Shown here: positions 56,312 through 64,000 of the stretch, piece after piece
Layout: each line of letters starts with the position of its first letter
Position numbering within the stretch: position 1 is the first letter of the stretch
Source of the DNA: Gammaproteobacteria bacterium
Lineage (GTDB): Bacteria > Pseudomonadota > Gammaproteobacteria > Steroidobacterales > GCA-2729495
Direction: 5' to 3'
DNA length: 64,000 nt
NCBI GenBank assembly: GCA_030583605.1
Contig: CP129466.1
Span: forward strand, 1,371,001-1,435,000
Translations under genes and position numbers: made by a program
The notes under the pieces: model-generated
Databases searched by the model: none
What the model was told of the DNA's origin: nothing
The model's input: only the letters and a program-made list of their open reading frames with translations

Positions 56312-56489
56312 CCGGAGCTGCTGCGGAATCCGTCTGCTTCGTTGCCGCTCCCTCGAAGGCTCGCCGTACTCTGTGTACTGTCTCGCCTTCTCGCTCGCGA
56401 ACGCCTCGCATCCGGGCTTCCTCGCGACGCTCCGGAGCTGCTGCGGAATCCGTCTGCTTCGTTGCCGCTCCCTCGAAGGCTCGCCGTAC
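56312..56489 (+). repeat. 58-bp direct repeat, two copies
   Basis: 56312-56369 and 56432-56489 are identical over 58 bases (starting CCGGAGCTGCTGCGGAATCC), 120 bases apart. They fill the gap between the ETF-QO gene and the convergent thiolase. No gene is supported between them. Confidence 0.9.
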
Positions 56490-56496
56490 GACGCGC

Positions 56497-57678
56497 TCAG
56501 CCGGCTTCCACTGCCAGCGCCAGTGCCTCGCCACCGCCGATGCAGAGCGCGGCGACGCCGCGTCGTGCGCCACGCTGCCGCAGCGCGTGAACCAGTGAGA
56601 CGATCAGTCGCGCCCCGGTGGCGCCGATCGGATGGCCGAGCGCACATGCACCACCATTGACGTTGACGCGAGTGGCATCGATGCCGAGTTCACGTATGGC
56701 GGCCAGCGCCACGCAGGCGAATGCCTCGTTGATCTCGAACAAATCCACGTCACTTGCGCGCCAGCCGATACGCGCGAGCAGCGACTTGATGGCCTGGGGC
56801 GGCGCGGTTGTAAACCACTCCGGCTCCTGCGCATGGGCTGCGAAGCCAGCAATCCGCCCGAGGGGCGCAATACGCCGCCGCGAGGCTTCGTGCTCTCCCA
56901 TGAGGATCAATGCGGCGGCCCCGTCGGATATCGATGACGAGCTGGCGGCGGTCACCGTGCCGTCTTTGGCGAATGCGGGCTTCATCGTCGGGATGCGCTC
57001 GAGGTCCGCCCGGAACGGTTCCTCGTCCTGGCTGACGACGGTTTCGCCCTTGCGGCTGCTCACCGTGACCGGAACGATTTCCGCTCGGAAGTGCCCGTTC
57101 TCGCAGGCCACGCGGGCGCGGCGTACGGATTCCGCGGCGTACTGGTCCTGGTCCTGGCGGCTCAGCTGGTAACGCCGTGCCGTCTGCTCGGCGAAGTGGC
57201 CCATCATGTTGCTGTCGTAGGGGTTCTGCAGGCCGTCAAAGAACATGTGGTCGAGTATGTCCTGGTGCCCCATGCGCAATCCTGCGCGTGCCTTGGGCAG
57301 CAGGTAGGGTGCGTTACTCATCGACTCCATGCCACCGGCCAACACGGTGCGGGCTGTTCCGCTGCGGATCATGTCGTGGCCCATGATGATGCTGGCCATG
57401 CCGGAGCCACAGACCTTGTTCACGGTGGTGGTGGTCACCGAGGGCGCCAGTCCGGCAGCGAGCACTGCCTGACGGGCGGGTGCCTGGCCGACGCCCGCCT
57501 GCAGGACGCAACCGATCATGGCCTGGTCGATCTCGGTACCGGCCATTTGTGAGTCGTCCATGCAGGCCTTGGTGGCGGCCGCGGCGAGTTGGGGGCCGCT
57601 CAATGGAGCCAGGGATCCCTGAAAGGCACCGATGGGGGTGCGCCGGGCAGCTACGATGACGATGTCTTCGGTGCTCAT
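56497..57678 (-). CDS. Acetyl-CoA acetyltransferase (thiolase)
   Basis: 393 aa. Nucleophile Cys in VNKVCGSGMASI, His in NGGACALGHPIGATGAR and second Cys in ALCIGGGEALALAVE complete the thiolase II set. Condenses or cleaves acetoacetyl-CoA. ATG 57678 has AAGGACC upstream. Could serve leucine/fatty acid degradation together with the HMG-CoA lyase-type gene. Confidence 0.95.
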   Translation of the reverse strand: MSTEDIVIVAARRTPIGAFQGSLAPLSGPQLAAAATKACMDDSQMAGTEIDQAMIGCVLQAGVGQAPARQAVLAAGLAPSVTTTTVNKVCGSGMASIIMGHDMIRSGTARTVLAGGMESMSNAPYLLPKARAGLRMGHQDILDHMFFDGLQNPYDSNMMGHFAEQTARRYQLSRQDQDQYAAESVRRARVACENGHFRAEIVPVTVSSRKGETVVSQDEEPFRADLERIPTMKPAFAKDGTVTAASSSSISDGAAALILMGEHEASRRRIAPLGRIAGFAAHAQEPEWFTTAPPQAIKSLLARIGWRASDVDLFEINEAFACVALAAIRELGIDATRVNVNGGACALGHPIGATGARLIVSLVHALRQRGARRGVAALCIGGGEALALAVEAG

Positions 57679-57822
57679 GCAGGTCCTTTTTGCAGTGCTC
57701 ACTCGACGCATAGCCCGTAAGGCTTGGCATTCAGCCTGCCGGACGAGTTCGATTATGCAACGCAAAAAAAACGCTGCCAATGTGGACAGTCCACAATTGC
57801 CGTGCAGTGGATGCGGGGCCGA

Positions 57823-58548
57823 TTAGCCCCCGTCGGCGAGCAGGTCCGGCTCCGGGAAGTCTTCCAGGATGGAGCGCCGGCATTCGGCCAGCAAAGCGGC
57901 GACCGCATCCTCGGCCCCGTTAGGGTGAACCGGCGGCTTGACAATAACCTCGAGCGCCCCCCGCCTCGGGAGTCGCTGGCCGGCGGCGAGCATGTGGCGC
58001 GAACCGCGGATCACGACCGGCACCAGCGGCAGGTTTCCGCGCACGGCAGCGGCAAATGCGCCGCTCTGGAAGCGGCGCAGCCCGGGCTCGGGCCGGAACG
58101 TGCCCTCGGGAAAAAAGGCGAGACTGTGTCGCAGTTCAGCCAGTCCGAAAATTCTCCGTGCGTCCGATGCGCCCCGGCGCGTGTCGAATCGGTCCACGAA
58201 CTGTGATCCAAGTCGCCGCAGGACAAAGTGCGCGAGTGGCACACGAGTCATCTCGCGCTTGATGACGAAGGCGAATCGTGGCGGCAACACTGCAGTGAGG
58301 ATCAGACCGTCGAGGTAGCTCGCGTGATTGGCCGCAACGATGCAAGGCGCTGCTGGCAGGTGTTCGATTCCTTGTACCACCGGACGCATGGCGGTCAGCG
58401 TCAGGAACAGGCGTGCCGCGTGCCGCGCCGCAGCCCGCCGGTATCGCTCACCGGGCAGAACCGCAAGCGTTGCCGCGAGGACCAGGGCGACCGGAACGAA
58501 AATCAACCAGCCGGCGACGCCAAACAGCACACGCGATGCAGCAGACAT
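57823..58548 (-). CDS. 1-acyl-glycerol-3-phosphate acyltransferase (PlsC-like)
   Basis: 241 aa. Two N-terminal hydrophobic stretches, then the HX4D motif ANHASYLDGLI and FPEGTFRPEPG of PlsC-type acyltransferases. Inner membrane phospholipid synthesis or remodelling. ATG 58548 gives a normal length; a GTG at 58623 would add 25 residues. Not co-transcribed with the thiolase beyond doubt (144 bases). Confidence 0.87.
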   Translation of the reverse strand: MSAASRVLFGVAGWLIFVPVALVLAATLAVLPGERYRRAAARHAARLFLTLTAMRPVVQGIEHLPAAPCIVAANHASYLDGLILTAVLPPRFAFVIKREMTRVPLAHFVLRRLGSQFVDRFDTRRGASDARRIFGLAELRHSLAFFPEGTFRPEPGLRRFQSGAFAAAVRGNLPLVPVVIRGSRHMLAAGQRLPRRGALEVIVKPPVHPNGAEDAVAALLAECRRSILEDFPEPDLLADGG

Positions 58549-58851
58549 GAATCGCCCTGGCTGCTGCGTTTTGTCAAAACTGGAATTTATGTAACCCATT
58601 GAGGGATTTGTGAGTACCGTCACGCCGGGGCAAATACTTGCCGCGCATACTCAAATGTAGATGCCGCCATCAGCATGGGCACCGGAGGCATCTGGCTTAT
58701 CGGCAGGTGCAACTGATCTCCGTAGGGCCAGGCGCGCGGCTCGCTGCCAGTATCGGCAGTAGAGTCCACGGTGTTGAATCGACCGGCAACGGTCGCTGGC
58801 AAGGCTGGTTCATGGCTGCAACGGGTTTGCTGAGCGGAGCGAAGTTAAGTA
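58549..58851. other. 303-base divergent intergenic region, plsC-like / xerD
   Basis: Holds both promoters; no gene, repeat or clear operator seen. Confidence 0.4.
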
Positions 58852-59790
58852 ATGTCCCCGACATCAGTCAATACGGTCGCCGGCGCGAGTTCGCCGCCCA
58901 ATTCTACCGAGGCAGTCATCGACAAGTTCCTCGATTCCATCTGGATGGAGCGTGGTCTTTCGGCGAACACGCTCGGCGCCTACCGCGCCGATCTGCTCGC
59001 CCTGCAGCGCTGGCTCACACAGCGCGACAAAAGTCTCATCTTCGCTACCCGTGCTGACCTGCTGGCATTCATTGCCTGGCGGGCGAAAGAGGGCGCCAAG
59101 CCGCGCTCGACTGCGCGGCAGTTGTCCAGTTTCAGGCGCTTCTACCGGTTCCTGCTGCGCGAGGGGATGATCGCCGAGGATCCGACGCTGAAGATCGAGA
59201 TGCCGAAGATCGGCCGCGCGCTGCCGCAGTCGCTGACGGAATCGGAGGTCGAATCACTGCTCGGTGCGCCGGATGTCGGCGACCCGATCGGGCATCGCGA
59301 TCGCACCATGCTGGAGGTGCTCTACGCCACCGGTTTGCGCGTCTCCGAACTGATCAACCTGCGCCAGGGGCAGATCAACCTGAACCAGGGCGTGCTCCGC
59401 GTGCGCGGCAAGGGTGATCGCGAGCGACTGATCCCGCTTGGCGAGGAGGCGCAGCGCTGGCTGCGCGAGTTCGTGGCCGGGCCGCGTGTCGAGATTCTCC
59501 TCGAGCGGCAGACCGAGTATCTGTTCCCGACCCGGCGCGGTGATCGAATGACCCGCCAGGCGTTCTGGCACATCATCAAGCGCTATGCGAAGAAGGCCGA
59601 TATTCTCGGCAAGCTGTCGCCGCACACCTTGCGGCACGCGTTCGCCACGCATCTGCTGAACAACGGCGCCGACCTGCGCGTGGTGCAGATGTTGCTGGGT
59701 CACAGCGATCTTTCCACCACGCAGATCTACACGCATGTCGCGCGCGAGAGAATGAAAGAGATGCACGCGCAGCATCACCCGCGCGGCTGA
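58852..59790 (+). CDS. xerD: Site-specific tyrosine recombinase XerD
   Basis: 312 aa. N-terminal SAM-like domain (IDKFLDSIWMERGLSANTLG) and catalytic domain with Arg163 (ATGLRVSEL), Lys187, His258 and Arg261 (HTLRHAFATH), His284 and the nucleophile Tyr293 (STTQIYTHV). Resolves chromosome dimers at dif with XerC. Followed by dsbC as in E. coli, which supports XerD over XerC. Confidence 0.95.
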   Translation: MSPTSVNTVAGASSPPNSTEAVIDKFLDSIWMERGLSANTLGAYRADLLALQRWLTQRDKSLIFATRADLLAFIAWRAKEGAKPRSTARQLSSFRRFYRFLLREGMIAEDPTLKIEMPKIGRALPQSLTESEVESLLGAPDVGDPIGHRDRTMLEVLYATGLRVSELINLRQGQINLNQGVLRVRGKGDRERLIPLGEEAQRWLREFVAGPRVEILLERQTEYLFPTRRGDRMTRQAFWHIIKRYAKKADILGKLSPHTLRHAFATHLLNNGADLRVVQMLLGHSDLSTTQIYTHVARERMKEMHAQHHPRG

Positions 59791-59966
59791 GTTCCTGCCC
59801 CGACGCGAAACGACAGGCCCGCCGGGCCGAGACGCCCGTGCTCGCCAATGATGCCGTCGATGGCCGCTGTGCTAGACTCGCGCCGTCTTCAACGGGTCCC
59901 GGTTCCGGTCGCCGTACGGCGAGGTGTATGCGGCCGGGCGCGACTTTCACCGGAGCTTCGTGCGCA

Positions 59967-60701
59967 ATGATCACGACCAACCTGCGACGCTCGATCGTCG
60001 TTCTCCTCGGCATCCTGTCTCTCCCGGCGTTCGGCGAAGGTGACGCCGAAGCCGTACAGAAGCGCCTGGCCGAAAGATTCCCCGATGTACGTGTGGAGCA
60101 GATCCGCCCATCGCCGATCCCCGGCTTGTTCGAGTTGCGCATCGGCCCGCAGATCGCATACGTATCGGCCGATGGCCGTTACATTGTGCGTGGCGACCTC
60201 ATCGAGGTCAGCACCGACACTAACGTAACCGAAGCGCAACGCAACAGCGCGCGCCTTGCGGCAATCGACGATGTCGGCGAGGACCGGATGATCATCTTTT
60301 CACCCGCGAAGGTGAAACACACCATCAGCGTGTTCACCGATATCGACTGCGGCTATTGCCGCAGGCTGCACCGCGAGATCGACCAGTACCTCGCCCAGGG
60401 GATCCGCGTTCGTTACCTCTTCTTCCCGCGCAGCGGACCCAATACGGAAAGCTGGGCGAAGGCCGAAGCGGTGTGGTGCTCGCCGGATCGCAATGCCGCG
60501 CTGACCAAGGCGAAACTCGGTGAAGTCATCAAGGTGCCCGGCTGCAAATCCACGCCGGTGCAGGAGCATTATTCACTCGGGCTGGCCCTGGGCGTGCAGG
60601 GCACGCCGGCGATCGTCACCGATACCGGAGAGCTGGTGCCGGGTTACGTGCCGTCGGACGAACTGGCCCAGTACCTGCGAGGGGAGCAGACGACCGGCTG
60701 A
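59967..60701 (+). CDS. dsbC: Thiol:disulfide interchange protein DsbC
   Basis: 244 aa. Signal peptide (to about Ala21), an N-terminal dimerisation domain, a thioredoxin fold with CGYC in DIDCGYCRRLHREID, a second Cys pair, and the cis-Pro in VQGTPAIVTD. Periplasmic disulfide isomerase. A long upstream in-frame extension lacks a start with ribosome site; ATG 59967 is best. Confidence 0.93.
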   Translation: MITTNLRRSIVVLLGILSLPAFGEGDAEAVQKRLAERFPDVRVEQIRPSPIPGLFELRIGPQIAYVSADGRYIVRGDLIEVSTDTNVTEAQRNSARLAAIDDVGEDRMIIFSPAKVKHTISVFTDIDCGYCRRLHREIDQYLAQGIRVRYLFFPRSGPNTESWAKAEAVWCSPDRNAALTKAKLGEVIKVPGCKSTPVQEHYSLGLALGVQGTPAIVTDTGELVPGYVPSDELAQYLRGEQTTG

Positions 60702-60726
60702 CGGCTGCCGCCGGCGCGAAGCGCGC

Positions 60727-61050
60727 TCAGCGCTGCAGGTGCTTGAGCTTGTCGTCGACCTTGGCCCACTCGTCGGCGTCTGCCGGCGGCGTACCGGCCT
60801 CGGTGATCACCGGCCAGAGCTTGGACAGCTCTGCGTTCAGCTGCTTGAACTGCCCCTGGCTCTCCGGGACTTCGTCCTCGGACATGATGGCCTCGACCGG
60901 GCACTCGGGCTCGCAGAGCGTGCAATCGATGCACTCGTCAGGGTCGATGACCAGCATGTTGGGCCCCTCGTGGAAACAGTCGACCGGGCAGACCTCCACG
61001 CAGTCCATGTACTTGCACTTGATGCATTTCTCGGTGACGACGAACGTCAT
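60727..61050 (-). CDS. fdxA: Ferredoxin FdxA
   Basis: 107 aa. [20 protein letters not shown] and [16 protein letters not shown], 7Fe ferredoxin, with the standard FdxA tail [20 protein letters not shown]. About 55 % similar by eye to the NifJ-linked copy at 43692; this one keeps the canonical sequence and is probably the housekeeping copy. Convergent with dsbC. Confidence 0.95.
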   Translation of the reverse strand: MTFVVTEKCIKCKYMDCVEVCPVDCFHEGPNMLVIDPDECIDCTLCEPECPVEAIMSEDEVPESQGQFKQLNAELSKLWPVITEAGTPPADADEWAKVDDKLKHLQR

Positions 61051-61223
61051 GCTGTTCTCCTGGGGCGCTCGCTCCGGCGAAACCGGGTGAGGCGCGCTAA
61101 TTTAGGCGTTTCCCAGAGGAAATCAACGGATTCGGCATTGCGGTTTGCCGAATTGCGACGATTCGCCGCGTTTGCCGATCCCCGATCCGTCGTCTGTCGC
61201 AGCATCGCACGCCATCCGATGAC

Positions 61224-61763
61224 CTAAATCAATCTAAAGCGCGGGGCGGCAGCGAGATGCACCGGGCTGTCATCGCGCGGGCTGGCAAGATAGCGCTCGA
61301 GGGCGATGGTGACGCTCGGGAACGCAATGTCCCGCCACGGTATCTCGGCGGGCGAAAACAGCCGGGTCTCGATGGTCTCGTGACCGGCTCCGAATACCGG
61401 TTCGGCGAGCGTCCCACGAAAGAACACGTGGACCTGCCGTGCGTGAACGACATCCACCAGCACAAACAGGGATCCCAGTTCGACCCGGGCCTCTGCTTCC
61501 TCCCAGGTTTCCCGCAAGGCCGCGTCAGCCAGCGTTTCGCCGAGTTCCATGAAACCGGCCGGTACCGTCCAGAACCCGTGACGGGGCTCGATCGCGCGCC
61601 GGCACAGGAGGATCGCGTCCCGGTGCGCAACGACGCAGCCCACGACGAGGCGCGGGTTTTCATAGTGAATCTGGCCGCAATGGCCGCAGACGTAGCGCGG
61701 CCGGTTATCGCCGTCGGGTACCTGCACGGTGACTGGATGGCCGCATTGGGTACAGAAATTCAT
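61224..61763 (-). CDS. Nudix hydrolase with zinc ribbon
   Basis: 179 aa. N-terminal Zn ribbon (CTQCGHPV / CGHCGQIHYENPR) and a Nudix box GFMELGETLADAALRETWEE. Related to NudC-like or ADP-ribose/NADH-type pyrophosphatases; exact substrate unknown. Confidence 0.88.
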   Translation of the reverse strand: MNFCTQCGHPVTVQVPDGDNRPRYVCGHCGQIHYENPRLVVGCVVAHRDAILLCRRAIEPRHGFWTVPAGFMELGETLADAALRETWEEAEARVELGSLFVLVDVVHARQVHVFFRGTLAEPVFGAGHETIETRLFSPAEIPWRDIAFPSVTIALERYLASPRDDSPVHLAAAPRFRLI

Positions 61764-61901
61764 GGTTCGGGCACGGGTTCATTCCAGGCCGAGGCATTGT
61801 ACGGCCATGCAAGGCTGGACACCGCTGCGCCGGATCGGAGACGATCCGGGCGTAGGAATCAGCCCTCGCGCCAGCCTGAACAACGCCTGCACGGAACAGT
61901 C

Positions 61902-62360
61902 ATGAGACATGTACTCGTTTGCACGACCGAATACGCGGATCACTGGGCCGGCACCCTCGCGAAGAAGCGGGCCCAGACCGCAGCGATGAGCGACGCCGAG
62001 CGCCAACGCATCCGTGACGCGGTGCCCGAAGACCACGCCGACGGACACCGTGGCCAGCACTGCGGCCAGACCATGGGCGGACCGATTTATGAGCTGTACC
62101 AGCGCCGGCTGCGCGAGGCGGGCGTGGCCGACGTCGTGATCAGCCCGAACGCCTGCATCGCCCAGCATGCCTGGGGCTGCGTGGTCATGGTGTACCCCGA
62201 CGGAATCTGGTACCGGATCCAGACCATGGCGGATGCCGAACGCATTCTCGAAGAGCATCTCATCGGCGGACGGCCGGTAATGGATCTCATCCATCGTCGG
62301 CTGAGAACGGGCGAGCCGCCGGGCGTACGCAGCACTCCGGCAGTAGCAACTTCAGGCTGA
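61902..62360 (+). CDS. Thioredoxin-like [2Fe-2S] ferredoxin-fold protein, copy 1
   Basis: 152 aa. The end VVMVYPDGIWYRIQTMADAE and ILEEHLIGGRPV is the conserved C-terminal part of thioredoxin-like ferredoxins. Cysteines lie in LVCTTE, GQHCGQT, PNACIAQ and WGCVVM, but the spacing (Cys-x7-Cys) is not the usual CxxxC pair, so the cluster may be altered. Followed 9 bases later by a paralogue. Confidence 0.65.
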   Translation: MRHVLVCTTEYADHWAGTLAKKRAQTAAMSDAERQRIRDAVPEDHADGHRGQHCGQTMGGPIYELYQRRLREAGVADVVISPNACIAQHAWGCVVMVYPDGIWYRIQTMADAERILEEHLIGGRPVMDLIHRRLRTGEPPGVRSTPAVATSG

Positions 62361-62369
62361 GGCAGCACG

Positions 62370-62780
62370 ATGAGCGACGACCACGAGCATTGCACGGCGC
62401 AGCCGTTCGAAAAGTCCGAGTTCCGGACGCTCGCCCAGCTGCGCTATCACCTGTTCGTCTGCGCCGACGGCAGGGACTTCTGCGGCTGCCAGGCCAATGG
62501 CGGACCGGCGCTGCTCGCAGCGCTACGTCAGGAACTGGCGCGCCGGCGGCTGGCCGCGCAGGTCAAGGTGACGCTCATGCAATGCCGCCAGCAGGGCGCC
62601 ACCGGTCCCGTCCTGGTCGTCCATCCGGAGGGCATCTGGTATGCGGGTCTCGCGGCAGAGCACGCCGCGGAGTTCGTCGAGCGCCAGATTCTGCGCGGCG
62701 AACCGATGGCGCAATACGTCATGCGGGAAGGACCGAGGCCGGTCACCCGCGTAGCGATGCATCTGGCGACTACAGGCTAA
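62370..62780 (+). CDS. Thioredoxin-like [2Fe-2S] ferredoxin-fold protein, copy 2
   Basis: 136 aa, N-terminal HLFVCADGRDFCGCQANGG, then VTLMQCRQQGATGPVLVVHP and EGIWYAGLAAEHAAEFVERQ, matching the same fold. The fourth cluster Cys appears replaced (CRQQG instead of CLGxC). Operon with copy 1. Role unknown. Confidence 0.7.
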   Translation: MSDDHEHCTAQPFEKSEFRTLAQLRYHLFVCADGRDFCGCQANGGPALLAALRQELARRRLAAQVKVTLMQCRQQGATGPVLVVHPEGIWYAGLAAEHAAEFVERQILRGEPMAQYVMREGPRPVTRVAMHLATTG

Positions 62781-62799
62781 GCGGGCGCTGCGGCGGATC

Positions 62800-62886
62800 T
62801 GGTGCCGGGAGAGGGACTTGAACCCACACGGTGTCGCCACCAACGGATTTTGAGTCCGCCGCGTCTACCAATTCCGCCATCCCGGC
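62800..62886 (-). tRNA. tRNA-Leu (anticodon CAA)
   Basis: Reads on the minus strand from GCCGGGATGGCGGAATTGGT to TCCCGGCACCA: acceptor GCCGGGA/TCCCGGC, a long variable arm as in class II tRNAs, GGTTCAAGTCC T-arm, and anticodon loop CTCAAAA giving CAA. CCA is encoded. Confidence 0.95.
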
Positions 62887-63004
62887 GCGGGCGCCAAGGA
62901 TACACGCCGCCTCCGGGGCGTCCAAGGCGCATTGGGGCGATGCCCGGTGATCGCCACCCCGCTTCGGGCGGCATCGCGGCCGCGGGACCGTACAATCCGC
63001 TGCC

Positions 63005-64000
63005 GTGGAACCTGCCGATTTCGACTTCGAGCTGCCGGAAGCACTGATCGCGCAGCGGCCCCTCGCGGAGCGCAGTGCCAGCCGGCTGCTGGTGCTCGGC
63101 ACCGCGGGTACGCCTGCAGACCGGTATTTTCACGAGCTGGCGTGCGAATTGCGCCCGGGCGACCTGCTCGTCGCCAATGACTCGCGCGTCGTGCCGGCGC
63201 GCCTGTTCGGTCGCAAGGCCAGCGGTGGCAGCGTCGAAATGCTGCTCGAGTGTCTCCTCGACGAGCATTCCGTGCTCGCGCAGCTTCGCTGCAGTCATGC
63301 CCCGAAGCCAGGCGACGCACTCGGTTTCGAAGGGAGCGCGGGCGCGGTAGTGACCGGCCGGCGCGGGCAGTTCTTCGTGCTCCGCTTCAACCAGCCGGTA
63401 ATGGCGGTGCTGGAGCAGGTTGGCCACATGCCGCTGCCGCCGTACATCAGGCGCCCGGACGAGCCGGCCGATCGCGAGCGCTACCAGACGCTGTTCGCCC
63501 GCGCGCCGGGTTCGGTCGCGGCGCCCACTGCAGGCCTGCATTTCGATGCGGCGCTGCTCGCGCGCCTCGCCGCAAGGAATGTTGCACTGGCATGCGTGAC
63601 CCTGCATGTCGGGGCCGGCACGTTTTCCCCGGTGCGTGAGCCGCAACTCGCCAGCGGCCGCCTGCATGCCGAGCGGGTCCGGGTCGGGGCCGATCTGGTG
63701 GCCGCCGTCGCCGCGACGCGCCGGGCTGGTGGCCGGGTGATCGCGGTCGGGACCACCGTGGTGCGCGCGCTCGAGACGGCCGCCGCTGCGGGTGAGCTGG
63801 CGCCGTTCGAGGGGGAAACGGACCTGTTCATCCGCCCGGGCTATGGTTTTCGGGTGGTCGATGCCCTGGTCACGAATTTTCACCTCCCGCGTTCCTCACT
63901 GCTGATGCTGGTGTGCGCATTTGCAGGACGCGAGCGGGTGCTCGATGCCTATCGTCACGCGGTGGCGCGCGGCTACCGGTTTTTCAGTTATGGTGACGCG
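63005..64000 (+). CDS. queA: tRNA preQ1(34) S-adenosylmethionine ribosyltransferase-isomerase QueA (partial)
   Basis: 332 codons, 3' end outside the window. GTG start: VEPADFDFELPEALIAQRPL is the QueA N-terminus; DLLVANDSRVVPARLFG, PLPPYIRRPDEPADRERYQT, GSVAAPTAGLHFD and TNFHLPRSSLLMLVCAFAG follow in order. Adds the cyclopentane precursor to tRNA position 34 in queuosine synthesis. tgt is expected downstream, beyond the window. Confidence 0.95.
   Translation, partial: MEPADFDFELPEALIAQRPLAERSASRLLVLGTAGTPADRYFHELACELRPGDLLVANDSRVVPARLFGRKASGGSVEMLLECLLDEHSVLAQLRCSHAPKPGDALGFEGSAGAVVTGRRGQFFVLRFNQPVMAVLEQVGHMPLPPYIRRPDEPADRERYQTLFARAPGSVAAPTAGLHFDAALLARLAARNVALACVTLHVGAGTFSPVREPQLASGRLHAERVRVGADLVAAVAATRRAGGRVIAVGTTVVRALETAAAAGELAPFEGETDLFIRPGYGFRVVDALVTNFHLPRSSLLMLVCAFAGRERVLDAYRHAVARGYRFFSYGDA

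Overview
The window is a 64-kb piece of a GC-rich (by eye about 65-68 %) proteobacterial chromosome. The order xerD-dsbC, a complete phoB-phoR-phoU-pstSCAB cluster, zapE, gpmA, tesB, large TonB-dependent receptors, a PEP-CTERM-type sorting tail and REP elements all fit a gammaproteobacterium, perhaps near the Steroidobacterales/Nevskiales/Xanthomonadales. That placement is inference; no rRNA is present.

Layout: 0-2.3 kb, end of a PEP-CTERM-like exported protein, a CBS-domain protein and CorA. 2.7-10.2 kb, a TonB receptor, two lysine-catabolism genes (saccharopine dehydrogenase, aminoadipate semialdehyde dehydrogenase) and two DUF1838 paralogues. 10.3-12.1 kb, an orphan [2Fe-2S] molybdo-hydroxylase small subunit, a lipoprotein cytochrome c and a membrane protein. 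12.5-22.6 kb, a phosphate regulon: CHAD protein, PhoB, PhoR, PhoU, PstS, PstC, PstA, PstB and an outer-membrane porin, with recognisable PHO boxes in front of phoB, pstS and the porin. 22.6-22.96 kb, a cluster of six REP units. 23-25.9 kb, an HMG-CoA lyase-type gene, a CaiB/BaiF CoA-transferase and a DUF4136 lipoprotein.

25.9-33.8 kb holds leuD and leuC, normally neighbours. Here they are split by about 5.8 kb of accessory DNA: Rhs C-terminal fragments with unrelated tails, each followed by a small membrane-protein gene (candidate toxin/immunity modules), three copies of a 64-bp repeat, an IS3-family element and a piece of a TonB receptor. 34.5-38.3 kb carries moaC, mobA, folE, a MaoC dehydratase and an amidase.

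38.3-49.2 kb looks like an anaerobic or micro-oxic redox block: hemerythrin, a dihydroorotate dehydrogenase-like protein with NifJ, a 7Fe ferredoxin, two small membrane proteins, two tandem MORN-type repeat proteins, and divergently an 801-aa relative of quinol-dependent nitric oxide reductase. That protein has His-Asn instead of His-His at the FeB site and Gln instead of the conserved Glu, the pattern of the putative nitric oxide dismutases (Nod, 2 NO to N2 + O2). It is preceded by an FNR/Dnr-like box. This is the most exciting gene in the window.

49.4-64 kb is mostly housekeeping: an IMPase-like protein with altered metal ligands, DUF1499, TesB, gamma-carbonic anhydrase, GpmA, ZapE, ETF-ubiquinone oxidoreductase, thiolase, PlsC-type acyltransferase, XerD, DsbC, a second FdxA, a Nudix hydrolase, two thioredoxin-like ferredoxin-fold proteins, tRNA-Leu(CAA) and the start of queA.
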